Source of the DNA: Klebsiella oxytoca NBRC 105695
GTDB taxonomy: Bacteria > Pseudomonadota > Gammaproteobacteria > Enterobacterales > Enterobacteriaceae
Length of the DNA stretch: 64,000 bases
Direction of reading: 5' to 3'
NCBI RefSeq assembly: GCF_001598695.1
Contig: NZ_BCZK01000001.1
Coordinates: forward strand, 744,001-808,000
Made by a program: the position numbers and the translations under genes. Positions 8,141 through 15,872 of this stretch are shown in pieces. Under the pieces are notes generated by a model. That model saw nothing but the letters and a program-made list of their open reading frames with translations, was not told the origin of the DNA and made no database searches. How positions within the stretch are numbered: the first letter of the stretch is position 1; every line of letters begins with the position of its first letter.

Positions 8141-9370
8141 TCAGTTCCAGTCATGGCGTTGTGGAGGAATGCCGTTCAGCACCCAGTTGCCCAGCAGCTG
8201 ATATTTCCAGCGCACCGGATCGTGCAGGGTGTGGACGCGGCCGTTGCGCCAGTGGCGATCAAGATTGAGGGCGATGCTGGTTGAGCGGGTGCCGCTAAGC
8301 TCAAACAGGCGGCTGGCGGCTTCCAGCGCCGCTTCGGTGGTAAAGACCTTGGCGCGCGCCACGGCGATAGACGCCTGAGCAACGTTATCCTCGCTCAGTG
8401 CGTATTTATAGCGATCGAGCACTTTGCCGGCCCGCTCCAGCAGCGCATCGGCGGCGGCCAGCCGGCTGTCAAGCTGGCCAATATGGTAGATAGTCAGCGG
8501 GTCTTCGCTGGCCCGCTCAACGCCGGCATCGATCCACGGGCGAGCAAACTGGCTGACAAAGTTCACCGTGTCGTTAAGCGCCGCGCGGGCAATCCCCAGG
8601 TCGATAGCGGCGGTGGTGAGCTGGGCAAACGGCCCGGCAAGGGTTGGCGTCGCGTAGGATTTCCAGGTCGGGAACAGGTGGAAAGGCTCGACGACAAGAT
8701 TCTCCGCCAGGACCGTTCCGCTGGCGGTGGTACGCTGGCCGAGGCAGGCCCAGTCGTCGATGACCGTCAGCCCAGCCGATTCGCGCGGCACAAACGCCAG
8801 CTGCGCGTTATTCTCTGCATCGAGCGCCAGAATGCCGATCCAGTGGGCGTAGAGCGAACCGGTGCAGTAGCCTTTTCGGCCGGTGATGCTCAGACCGCGT
8901 TCGCTGGCCTCCAGGCGAGTGCGGATATCGAGTACCGTCTTGCCGCCGGTTTCAGAAAGCGCGTTGGCAAAGCGATAGCCTTGCAGCGCCTGAGCGAAGA
9001 AAAATGCCTGCTGCTCTTCGCTGCCCTGCAGACGGATATCCTCCAGAAGACAGTAATGGTTCTGGGGAATTTGCCCTAGCGACGGGTCGGCGGCGGAAAT
9101 AATCGCTATCACCTGGGCCAGCGTGGCGGCGGATACCTCGGCTCCGCCCCATTGCCGCGGGACGGTGATACCCCACAGGCCGCTATTGGAGTAGGTATCG
9201 ATAATCTCCGGCGGCACGCTGCCGCTGCGATCGCGTTGCGCCGCGCCGGGCTGCAGTACCGCCGCGATTTCATGGGCGATGGCGATGGCTTCGTCATCGC
9301 TGCGGATAACGTATGCCTTTGGCGTCTGGCGGCAATAGTGAAGGGTCTGTTTTTCGTCGGGCATAGTCAC
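8141..9370 (-). CDS. SfnB-family acyl-CoA-dehydrogenase-like flavoprotein
   Basis: Cytoplasmic FAD/FMN enzyme of 409 residues with acyl-CoA dehydrogenase architecture: helical N-domain (EIIDTYSNSGLWGITVPRQWGG), a beta domain (NALSETGG...) and a C-terminal helical domain (LFELSGTRSTS...LDRHWRNGRVHTLHDP). The RHWRNGRVHTLHDP ending is typical of the SfnB/DszC/dibenzothiophene-monooxygenase-like branch, which oxidises sulfur compounds rather than acyl-CoA. It is the first gene of the leftward unit and directly precedes the MetI-like gene. By context it probably processes the compound that the importers bring in. Branch assignment is good; substrate unknown. Confidence 0.82.
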   Translation of the reverse strand: MTMPDEKQTLHYCRQTPKAYVIRSDDEAIAIAHEIAAVLQPGAAQRDRSGSVPPEIIDTYSNSGLWGITVPRQWGGAEVSAATLAQVIAIISAADPSLGQIPQNHYCLLEDIRLQGSEEQQAFFFAQALQGYRFANALSETGGKTVLDIRTRLEASERGLSITGRKGYCTGSLYAHWIGILALDAENNAQLAFVPRESAGLTVIDDWACLGQRTTASGTVLAENLVVEPFHLFPTWKSYATPTLAGPFAQLTTAAIDLGIARAALNDTVNFVSQFARPWIDAGVERASEDPLTIYHIGQLDSRLAAADALLERAGKVLDRYKYALSEDNVAQASIAVARAKVFTTEAALEAASRLFELSGTRSTSIALNLDRHWRNGRVHTLHDPVRWKYQLLGNWVLNGIPPQRHDWN

Positions 9371-9662
9371 ATCTCATGGTTAACAAACGGCATATGCTAA
9401 AAATAGCTAAGTAAATGCCTGATAATTCCAGTGGGTTATATAACTGTTAAAGCAAAGGACATGCCAGAACGCGTTTCTTATTTAATGTTTATTAAACAGT
9501 AAGTTAGTTTTTTGGTACGGGCTCGTACTGCTGCAATTGCAACGCAGAATGAATCAGCGTGTTGGATTTGCAACAGTGGGCAGAGTGAACAGGCCGGGAG
9601 TCACGCAGGCGTTTCGGCCCCGGCTTACCGGGGCTCGAGTGTCGTTGAGGGATGGCGGGGAA
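9371..9662. other. Intergenic region between the SfnB-like and CAT-like genes
   Basis: No gene is seen. It should hold the promoter of the leftward sulfur-type unit. An AT-rich inverted repeat TTTAAT-GTTT-ATTAAA lies at 9481-9496. A strong GC hairpin (arms GCCCCGG and CCGGGGC, loop CTTA, 9617-9634) lies just after the CAT-like gene and may end its transcript, although no T tract follows it. Confidence 0.5.
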
Positions 9663-10301
9663 TTATCGCGCCTGCCAGAGGATCTCCGGTTGAGCAAAAT
9701 TTTCTTCGACGCGGGCAAAAAAACGGCTGGCGTGCAGGCCGTCGACAAAGGCGTGATTGAATTTGCCCGCGACCGGAATAATACCGTTTTTCAGCTTGCC
9801 CCAGGTGAGGGCGGGCACCGACGCGCCAACGTAATACTCAGCGTGAGTCATAGCGCTGAAATGCAGCCACGGCAGGCAGCTGGCGCAGAAGAAATTTTCG
9901 CCGTTGACGATAAGCGGCGCCGGCGCGGTGTGTTTTGCCGCCTCGATATGTGGCGTGGCGGCCTGGCTGAAGGCGGCAAAATCGGCGGCATTCTCGCACC
10001 AGACCTGGCGGAAACCTTCCTGGGCGGTCATCACTGGCGTCATCACCGCCAGCTGGTCATATTCGATAATATCGTCGCCCAACAGCCGCTGTTTAAGCTG
10101 CGGCACCTCGTTCGCTGCGCGCACAAGGGCGAAGAGGGCCAGCTGGAAAAACGAGACGCCGCGATCTTTCGCGCACTCATATAGCCGCTGCGCCTCGACA
10201 GGAACGCAGAGATTAAAGCTGGGATTGGCAAAACCGCGATAAAAATCAAAATGATCTTTTCGCGGCCAGGTTTGTTTGTCTATGACGTGATAGTTGGCCA
10301 C
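9663..10301 (-). CDS. CatA-like acetyltransferase (chloramphenicol acetyltransferase fold)
   Basis: Product of 212 residues in the type A chloramphenicol acetyltransferase family. The C-terminal NHAFVDGLH matches the CAT active-site motif HHAVCDGFH, with probable catalytic His183 and structural Asp187. SCLPWLHFSAM around residue 141 resembles the SANPW segment of CATs. I chose a GTG start at 10301 because AGGAG lies six bases upstream; the longer TTG start at 10322 would place the start before that site. It is chromosomal, 30 bases after a VOC gene, and its base composition is like that of its neighbours. Chloramphenicol acetylation is possible but not implied; many such homologues have unknown acceptors. 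Confidence 0.85.
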   Translation of the reverse strand: MANYHVIDKQTWPRKDHFDFYRGFANPSFNLCVPVEAQRLYECAKDRGVSFFQLALFALVRAANEVPQLKQRLLGDDIIEYDQLAVMTPVMTAQEGFRQVWCENAADFAAFSQAATPHIEAAKHTAPAPLIVNGENFFCASCLPWLHFSAMTHAEYYVGASVPALTWGKLKNGIIPVAGKFNHAFVDGLHASRFFARVEENFAQPEILWQAR

Positions 10302-10331
10302 GGGCGTCTCCTGTTGAATCAATGTCTGACA

Positions 10332-10715
10332 CTATGCGACGATTTCAATCAGGTTGCCATCGGGGTCTTTAATTACCGCTTCATAATAGCCATCACCGGT
10401 GGTCCGAGGCGCAGAAACCAGAATATCCTGCTCAGCGGCGCGTTTTGCCAGCCTGTCGACGTTCTCCGTACCGCCAACGGTTATCGCCAGGTGCACCCAG
10501 CCGGTGTGGTTATTATCCGCCGTCAGCGCAGTCAATCCCGGCTTGGTCATCAATTCAATGGCAATATCATCGCCGATCCTGACAAAAAAGGATTCAAACC
10601 CCGGGTTGGTCTGACTGCAGTACTTCTCATTTATCTCACCGTCGAAGAAGGCTACCCAGAAGCGGGCCTGTTGCTCAAGCTGACGGGTCCAAAGGGCGAT
10701 ATGGGCAATTTTCAT
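10332..10715 (-). CDS. VOC/glyoxalase-fold protein
   Basis: Protein of 127 residues with two beta-alpha-beta-beta-beta modules of the vicinal-oxygen-chelate fold. It starts MKIAHIALWTRQLEQ and ends DPDGNLIEIVA, giving the usual metal-ligand set of a His at residue 5, a His in GWVHLAI and a Glu in NLIEIV. Members are glyoxalases, dioxygenases or resistance proteins; this one cannot be placed further. It is divergent from the DeoR-type regulator, and the CAT-like gene follows it 30 bases later, so the two may be co-transcribed and under that regulator. That regulatory link is inference. Confidence 0.8.
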   Translation of the reverse strand: MKIAHIALWTRQLEQQARFWVAFFDGEINEKYCSQTNPGFESFFVRIGDDIAIELMTKPGLTALTADNNHTGWVHLAITVGGTENVDRLAKRAAEQDILVSAPRTTGDGYYEAVIKDPDGNLIEIVA

Positions 10716-10809
10716 GGCAAACCTCGGTATAGGGTGTGTTGACAGTCAGGGTACGAATGCACGATTATGCGCTTTATTGCTCGATGAACAATCTTTCAGG
10801 AGTTATTTT

Positions 10810-11580
10810 TTGCTCGATTATGCTGCTTTTCCTAAACAACGACAAGCGCTTATTTGCCAGATCCTCCAGGAGAACGGCAGAGTGGTTTGCGCCGAACTGG
10901 CCAGCCGTCTGAACGTCTCCGAGCATACGATTCGACGTGATTTACATGAGCTTAGCCGCGAGGGATACTGCAAAAAGGTCTACGGCGGCGCGGTGATGAC
11001 CCTGCCTGAGGCCGGTGACTACAGCGCGCGCAAAGAGAAAAATACGGCGACAAAAAGCAGAATCGCGCAGAAATGCGCAAAGCTGGTGAAGCCCGGCGGC
11101 TGCATATTCATTGATACCGGCACCACCAATCTGGCGATGGCGGAGGCGCTACCGGCGGAGCTGGCGCTAACGGTGGTCACCAACTCCCCCGAGATCGCTG
11201 CCGTATTGCTCAAAAAACCGCTGTATGACGTCGTGATGCTTGGCGGGCAGATCCAACGCGCCACCGGCGGCTGCGTGGGGGCCTCCGCCGTGGCGCAGAT
11301 TCAGGGTATGCTTTTCGATCAGGGGTTTATCGGCGGCTGCGCCATGGCGCCTGAGTCGGGCCTGACAGGCTTTGACTATTCCGACTGCGAATTTAAAAAA
11401 GCGGTCATTAAACAGTGCAGCGAAATTATTGTCGGCCTGACCTCCGATAAGATCCCGGCGGTGGCGCGCTTCGTGGTGGTCGAGAGCGGCGCCATTGACG
11501 TACTGGTCGTGGAGGAAAATATTAGCCGGGAATATCGCGACGCGTTCAGCGAGCACGACATCCGTATTTATACCGTTTAA
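10810..11580 (+). CDS. DeoR-family transcriptional regulator
   Basis: DNA-binding repressor of 256 residues, normal for DeoR/GlpR proteins. An N-terminal winged helix (VVCAELASRLNVSEHTIRRDL) is followed by the DeoRC sensor domain with FIDTGTTNLAMAEAL, VVTNSP and GGCAMAPESGLTGFDYSDCEFKKA. I chose the TTG start at 10810 because AGGAG stands seven bases upstream. The longer open frame from 10714 lacks a ribosome site and would overlap the divergent VOC gene. DeoRC domains usually bind sugar phosphates. The divergent VOC and CAT-like genes are possible targets, but no operator was identified. Confidence 0.88.
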   Translation: MLDYAAFPKQRQALICQILQENGRVVCAELASRLNVSEHTIRRDLHELSREGYCKKVYGGAVMTLPEAGDYSARKEKNTATKSRIAQKCAKLVKPGGCIFIDTGTTNLAMAEALPAELALTVVTNSPEIAAVLLKKPLYDVVMLGGQIQRATGGCVGASAVAQIQGMLFDQGFIGGCAMAPESGLTGFDYSDCEFKKAVIKQCSEIIVGLTSDKIPAVARFVVVESGAIDVLVVEENISREYRDAFSEHDIRIYTV

Positions 11581-11593
11581 ACGGTATGTTGGC

Positions 11594-12223
11594 CTACTTT
11601 GACAGCGAAGTGGCAATCAGGCGCAGGCCGAGCGCGCCCAGTACCGTGGCGGTGACGATATCAATCTTACGCTTCATGCGCAGATAGACGCTGCGCGGGC
11701 GGGCGGAAGAGAGCACCAGCGCCACCAGTGAATACCAGCTGACGTCGATCAGGAAGCTCATCAGCGGCACGATATAGTAAAAGGCCAACGGGATGCGTTC
11801 CGGCAGCAGGGCGGTAAAGATAGAGGCGAATACCAGCGCCGTTTTCGGGTTGCTGAGCTGGGTATAAAGGCCATCGCGGAAGGTTTTCAATAGTGAATGT
11901 TCCGCCGCCATGCCGCCTGCGGCAAAATCCATCGGCTGCGCCGCGCCGCGGTAAATTTTATAACCCAGCCACAGCAGATACAGGCCACCCGCAACCTTCA
12001 GGCCGATGAACATTTCCGGCACCGCCGTCAGCACTTTTTGCAGCCCCATCATGGCCATTATCGAAAAGATAGCCGCGCCCGCGCCGGTTCCCAGCGCGGT
12101 GACCAGACCGTGCATCCGCGAGCGCGCAACGGCGTTGCGGGCCACGTAAATAAAGCTTGGACCGGGGCTGATAACGCCCATAATGAGAACCGCGGCAATG
12201 GCCATCAGGCTGGATAAGAACAT
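11594..12223 (-). CDS. LysE/RhtB-family amino-acid exporter
   Basis: Inner-membrane protein of 209 residues with about six hydrophobic segments. The N-terminal [21 protein letters not shown] is the signature of the LysE/RhtB exporter family, and [18 protein letters not shown] is the second conserved block. The start at 12223 is preceded by AGGAG at a five-base spacing. The gene converges with the DeoR-type gene. Family members export lysine, threonine, homoserine, leucine or similar metabolites; the substrate of this one is not predictable from sequence alone. Confidence 0.88.
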   Translation of the reverse strand: MFLSSLMAIAAVLIMGVISPGPSFIYVARNAVARSRMHGLVTALGTGAGAAIFSIMAMMGLQKVLTAVPEMFIGLKVAGGLYLLWLGYKIYRGAAQPMDFAAGGMAAEHSLLKTFRDGLYTQLSNPKTALVFASIFTALLPERIPLAFYYIVPLMSFLIDVSWYSLVALVLSSARPRSVYLRMKRKIDIVTATVLGALGLRLIATSLSK

Positions 12224-12448
12224 AAGCGCTCCTGGTTGATGTTGAGCGCTAAAGTCGCATGGGGCTCCGGCTCATCAATGTTTTCTCTGTCAAAAAATAA
12301 ACAATCTTTACCGCGCTGTCACCAGGCTTTGCGGGACGATGTTTTATCTCATCCTCGAATAACGATTCCCATTTCGCGCGTCAGTGATAAACTGGCTAAA
12401 TGTGATCTTTGTCATATCGTCATTAAAACAGAGAAAAGAGACACTGCT

Positions 12449-13084
12449 ATGCAACATATCATTGAGGGCTTCCTCAACTTCCAGAAAGAGATCTTCCCGC
12501 AACGTAAAGAGCTCTTTCGCAGCCTGGCATCCAGCCAGAATCCCAAAGCGCTGTTTATCTCCTGTTCCGATAGCCGTCTGGTCCCGGAGCTGGTGACTCA
12601 GCAGGAGCCGGGTCAGCTGTTTGTGATCCGTAACGCCGGGAATATCGTCCCCTCATTTGGCCCTGAACCGGGCGGGGTTTCCGCGACAATCGAGTACGCC
12701 GTCGTCGCGCTGGGCGTGACCGATATCGTCATCTGCGGCCACTCTAACTGCGGCGCGATGAAAGCCATCGCCACCTGCCAGTGTCTGGAGCCGATGCCTG
12801 CGGTGTCCCACTGGCTGCGCTACTCCGACGCGGCGAAGGCCGTCGTGGAGAAGAAAACCTGGGCTAACGAGACCGATAAAGTCAACGGTATGGTGCAGGA
12901 AAACGTCATCGCCCAGCTGAACAATATTAAAACCCACCCCTCCGTTGCCGTCGGCCTGCGCGACAGCACGTTGCGTCTGCACGGTTGGTTCTACGATATT
13001 GAAAGCGGCGACATTCGCGCGCTGGATAAAAACAGCAAAACCTTCGTGTCGCTGTCGGAAAACCCTGACGTCTATTTCGAATAA
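12449..13084 (+). CDS. Beta-class carbonic anhydrase (CynT-like)
   Basis: Cytoplasmic zinc enzyme interconverting CO2 and bicarbonate, 211 residues. Zinc ligands are visible as Cys39 and Asp41 (CSDSRLVPE, with Arg43 forming the Asp-Arg dyad), His98 and Cys101 (HSNCGAM). Length and numbering follow E. coli CynT, but there is no cyanase (cynS) or cynX next to it. The start at 12449 follows GAGAAAAGAG. The upstream open frame to 12236 has no support as coding sequence. It is a solitary gene, so the physiological demand it serves is unknown. Confidence 0.92.
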   Translation: MQHIIEGFLNFQKEIFPQRKELFRSLASSQNPKALFISCSDSRLVPELVTQQEPGQLFVIRNAGNIVPSFGPEPGGVSATIEYAVVALGVTDIVICGHSNCGAMKAIATCQCLEPMPAVSHWLRYSDAAKAVVEKKTWANETDKVNGMVQENVIAQLNNIKTHPSVAVGLRDSTLRLHGWFYDIESGDIRALDKNSKTFVSLSENPDVYFE

Positions 13085-13188
13085 ATTCCTCTCAGGGCAC
13101 GGAAGCCCTGCGAAGCCCGCCTTCCTGCCATAAATTTCCCGTCTGCCATACTCATTACGACTTCCTGAATGATTCTGAAGGAGATGTG

Positions 13189-13995
13189 ATGATTACGCTG
13201 TGCGCAACCTGCGGTACGTCTTACGACGATCGCGGCAATACCCTGAACCATTGTCGTATCTGTGAGGATGAACGCCAGTACGTCCCGGCCAGCGGACAGG
13301 CCTGGATTAAACCTGACGATCTGATCGCGACGCATATGAATAAATGGCAGCAGCATAACGAACGGCTGTTGAGTTTCAGGACGGTACCGAAATTTGCTAT
13401 CGATCAGCGCGCTTTTCTGCTGCTCACGCCGCAGGGGAATATTCTGTGGGACTGCATCGCTAATCTTGAAGCCGCCAGCAAAACGCTGATCACCGCGCTT
13501 GGCGGGATAAAAGCGATCGCCATTTCTCATCCTCACTACTACACCACGATGCAGGACTGGGCAGCAGCCTTTGATGCGCGCATTTATCTTCATGCCAGCG
13601 ATCGCGAATGGATCATGCGCGATAGCCCTGCCATCACATTATGGGAAGGGGATGCGCTGGAGATCCTTCCGTCGGTACGGTTGCTGCGCCTGGGTGGGCA
13701 TTTCGCCGGGGGAACCGTTCTGCACTGGGCAAAAGAGGGAGGTATTATGCTGGCGGGAGATATTATCCAGGTCACGCCGGGCGCACGCGCCGTTTCTTTT
13801 ATGTGGAGCTATCCTAATCTGCTGCCTTTGGCGGCCCCCAGCGTCGAGAATATCGTTGAGCGTTTGGGCGATGCGCCCTTCGGGGCGCTGTATGGCGCCT
13901 TCGAAGGGCAGAACATCACCAAAAATGCCCGTCAGATCGTACTGGATTCAGCGCAGAAGTATCTCGACTGTCTGCGCACGACGGCGGGCCGCTGA
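13189..13995 (+). CDS. MBL-fold protein with N-terminal Cys4 motif and altered metal-site motif
   Basis: Protein of 268 residues. An N-terminal segment has C5xxC8 and C22xxC25, which looks like a small zinc ribbon or rubredoxin-like knuckle. A metallo-beta-lactamase fold follows, with ISHPHYYTTMQDW where the canonical HxHxDH motif would be, then GGHFAGGTVLHW and a LAGDIIQV block. The Asp and third His of HxHxDH are therefore absent, so a single-metal or altered site is likely. The start was set by AAGGAG five bases before the ATG. Function unknown; hydrolase activity should not be assumed. Confidence 0.8.
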   Translation: MITLCATCGTSYDDRGNTLNHCRICEDERQYVPASGQAWIKPDDLIATHMNKWQQHNERLLSFRTVPKFAIDQRAFLLLTPQGNILWDCIANLEAASKTLITALGGIKAIAISHPHYYTTMQDWAAAFDARIYLHASDREWIMRDSPAITLWEGDALEILPSVRLLRLGGHFAGGTVLHWAKEGGIMLAGDIIQVTPGARAVSFMWSYPNLLPLAAPSVENIVERLGDAPFGALYGAFEGQNITKNARQIVLDSAQKYLDCLRTTAGR

Positions 13996-14016
13996 GAGGT
14001 CCGCCGCCGCAACGGG

Positions 14017-14901
14017 TTACAGCACGCCGTCGCCGCCGTCGGAGCACCACACCTGGCCGGAGGTGAAGGAGCAGGCATCAGAGGCAAGGGTAACGTACAG
14101 CGGCGCGATCTCCACCGGTTGCCCTGGACGGCCCAGCGGCGTATCGGCGCCGAACTGACGCACTTTTTCATCCGGCTGGCCGCCGCTTGACTGCAGCACC
14201 GTCCAGTAAGGGCCGGGCGCGACCGCGTTCACCCGGATACCTTTCGGCCCCAGCTGTTTAGCCAGCGACTTCGTGAATGCCACCAGGCAGGCTTTGGTTT
14301 GCGCGTAGTCGAGCAGGATGGGGCTCGGCTTAAAGGCCTGCACGGATGAGGTGTTAATAATTACGCTGTGTTCTTTAAGATGACGCAGGGCGGCTTTTGT
14401 GATCCAGAAGGCCGCATAAACGTTGGTTTTAAAGGTGGCGTCAAAGTCGGCGGTGGTTAACTCTTCCAGCGACTCGCAATATTGCTGGCGTCCGGCGTTA
14501 TTGACCAGAATATCCAGCCCGCCGAGTTGGCTGGCGGCCTGCTCGACCAGGGATTCACAGAAGGCTTCATCGCGCACATCGCCCGGAATCGCTACGGCTT
14601 TACGCCCTTCGGCCTCAATCAGGGCAATCACGGTTTCAGCATCGGACTCCTCTTCCGGCAGATAGTTGATCGCCACGTCGGCGCCCTCGCGGGCGAAGGC
14701 GATCGCTACCGCGCGCCCAATGCCGGAATCACCGCCGGTGATCAGCGCGCGCTTACCTGCCAGCCGACCGGAACCGACGTAGCTCAGTTCGCCGTGATCC
14801 GGCTGCGGCTTCATCTCTTCGGCAAGACCCGGCGGCGATTGCGGCTGGTCAACAAAGGGGGGACGGGGATACTTCGCGGTATTGTTAGCGTTCTCGCTCA
14901 T
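14017..14901 (-). CDS. Short-chain dehydrogenase, GSP39/YghA type
   Basis: NAD(P)-dependent oxidoreductase of 294 residues. A ~45-residue polar N-terminal extension (PPFVDQPQSPPG...) precedes the Rossmann domain with TGGDSGIG, NNAGRQ, the catalytic Ser in NTSSVQAF, and YAQTK as the YxxxK motif. The extension and the ending SGQVWCSDGGDGVL fit the general-stress-protein-39/YghA group, in which aldehyde or glutathione-linked reductase roles have been proposed. It converges with the MBL-fold gene 21 bases away. The exact substrate is unknown. Confidence 0.87.
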   Translation of the reverse strand: MSENANNTAKYPRPPFVDQPQSPPGLAEEMKPQPDHGELSYVGSGRLAGKRALITGGDSGIGRAVAIAFAREGADVAINYLPEEESDAETVIALIEAEGRKAVAIPGDVRDEAFCESLVEQAASQLGGLDILVNNAGRQQYCESLEELTTADFDATFKTNVYAAFWITKAALRHLKEHSVIINTSSVQAFKPSPILLDYAQTKACLVAFTKSLAKQLGPKGIRVNAVAPGPYWTVLQSSGGQPDEKVRQFGADTPLGRPGQPVEIAPLYVTLASDACSFTSGQVWCSDGGDGVL

Positions 14902-15272
14902 ACTGACCTCCTCGTGTTAAAAGATTAAGCGTAGTTGCCAGGTCAGCCTGTCGTGGATGATTGACGAATAATCGAACGGATTCGTTTTTATAATTTTTGC
15001 GCTTACGTTCATCTCTGAACGGTAATTTACTGATTGCCGGGAAACTTTTCGAAATGTGAGGCGGTAGAGGCGTTTAGTATTTTAGGATTATTCTATCGCA
15101 AGCCTGACGGTATATTTAGCGCATTTTATTGCGGCCTGGCGGTAATATTTTCTCCGCCTATCGAGCCAGGAAATATATTTCTCAGACGATTCATTAGCCA
15201 TTAGCTTGTGAAAATGAACATCAGCACCCAGACTTATTAAGACAAGATGAAAATACGCCGGAGGTGTTGTTG
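14902..15272. other. Divergent intergenic region, AT-rich
   Basis: About 370 bases between the SDR gene and the BOF-family gene, clearly richer in A+T than the flanks. It should contain both promoters. I see no small gene, tRNA or repeat in it and could not identify a specific operator. Confidence 0.5.
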
Positions 15273-15665
15273 ATGAAAAAGTTACTGCCAGTTATTTTTT
15301 GTTCGTTGATGGCTCAGGGCGTTTTTGCCGCGGATGATGGCGGGTTTAAAAAAGACGCTGCGCCGCCGCCGCCGCACAAGATTGATGATGGCTATCGTGG
15401 GACCGAGGACGGGCGAATCATGACCGTGCGCCAGGCCATGGAAATGCATGATGGGGCCACCATCTCATTACGCGGCAATCTTATCGAGCAGCAGGGTGAT
15501 GACCGCTACAGCTTCCGCGATAAAACCGACACCATAGGGGTCATTATTCCCGCGGCAGTTTTTGATGGCCGGGAAGTGAAGCCCGATCAGATGATCAGCA
15601 TTAACGGCAGTCTCGATAAGAAAATGACGCCGCCAGTGGTGCGGGTCGACCGGATCCAGAAATAA
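15273..15665 (+). CDS. Periplasmic BOF (OB-fold) protein, YgiW/YdeI family
   Basis: Secreted protein of 130 residues. The signal peptide [19 protein letters not shown] ends at a clear AxA-like site, and a proline-rich linker ([13 protein letters not shown]) leads into the bacterial OB-fold domain with [36 protein letters not shown] and [27 protein letters not shown] eight bases before the ATG fixes the start. E. coli relatives YgiW and YdeI respond to peroxide, acid and antimicrobial stress. The next gene, encoding a 49-residue protein, is 21 bases downstream and likely co-transcribed. Confidence 0.88.
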   Translation: MKKLLPVIFCSLMAQGVFAADDGGFKKDAAPPPPHKIDDGYRGTEDGRIMTVRQAMEMHDGATISLRGNLIEQQGDDRYSFRDKTDTIGVIIPAAVFDGREVKPDQMISINGSLDKKMTPPVVRVDRIQK

Positions 15666-15686
15666 CCTTGCAAACAGGAGGAATAG

Positions 15687-15836
15687 ATGTCCGTACAGCA
15701 TCCAGCCGACCCGGATAAACGCGGTCGTCATCCGTCGAAAGAGGATCCGCGCGAGCAGGGTGAAGTTCCGCGTAAAAGAGACGACAGCGAAGATCATAAA
15801 GAAGATCCCTGGCATCCCCAACCTGAAAAACGCTAA
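15687..15836 (+). CDS. 49-residue highly charged small protein
   Basis: Open frame of 49 codons beginning MSVQHPADPDKRGRHPSKED and ending HPQPEKR. AGGAGG stands five bases before the ATG, a near-ideal ribosome site, and a strong hairpin starts one base after the stop, so the boundaries are well supported. The product has almost no hydrophobic residues and is rich in Lys, Arg, Asp, Glu, His and Pro, so it is probably disordered and cytoplasmic. It is 21 bases after the BOF-protein gene. I do not recognise a family; a stress role is a guess from context. Confidence 0.7.
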   Translation: MSVQHPADPDKRGRHPSKEDPREQGEVPRKRDDSEDHKEDPWHPQPEKR

Positions 15837-15865
15837 AACTAGCCGCCGTTAACGGGCGGCTAGTT
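15837..15865. terminator. Bidirectional hairpin terminator
   Basis: Arms AACTAGCCGCC and GGCGGCTAGTT form an 11-bp stem with a seven-base loop, followed on the plus strand by the T-rich CTCTTTCTT. It ends the BOF/small-protein transcript and probably also serves the converging FAD gene. Confidence 0.85.
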
Positions 15866-15872
15866 CTCTTTC

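Noticed and set aside
8483..9079. 198-codon plus-strand open frame
   Set aside because: Antisense to the SfnB-like gene, with no ribosome site or domain.
9663..10301. Acquired chloramphenicol-resistance gene
   Set aside because: There is no integron, transposon or IS near it and base composition is like the neighbours; sequence is only CAT-like.
10714..10809. Extended N-terminus of the DeoR regulator
   Set aside because: No ribosome site, and it overlaps the divergent VOC start; the TTG at 10810 with AGGAG gives the normal family length.
12236..12448. 71-codon N-terminal extension of the carbonic anhydrase frame
   Set aside because: The CynT-like domain starts at 12449 with its own ribosome site; the extension has no similarity to the family and covers the promoter region.
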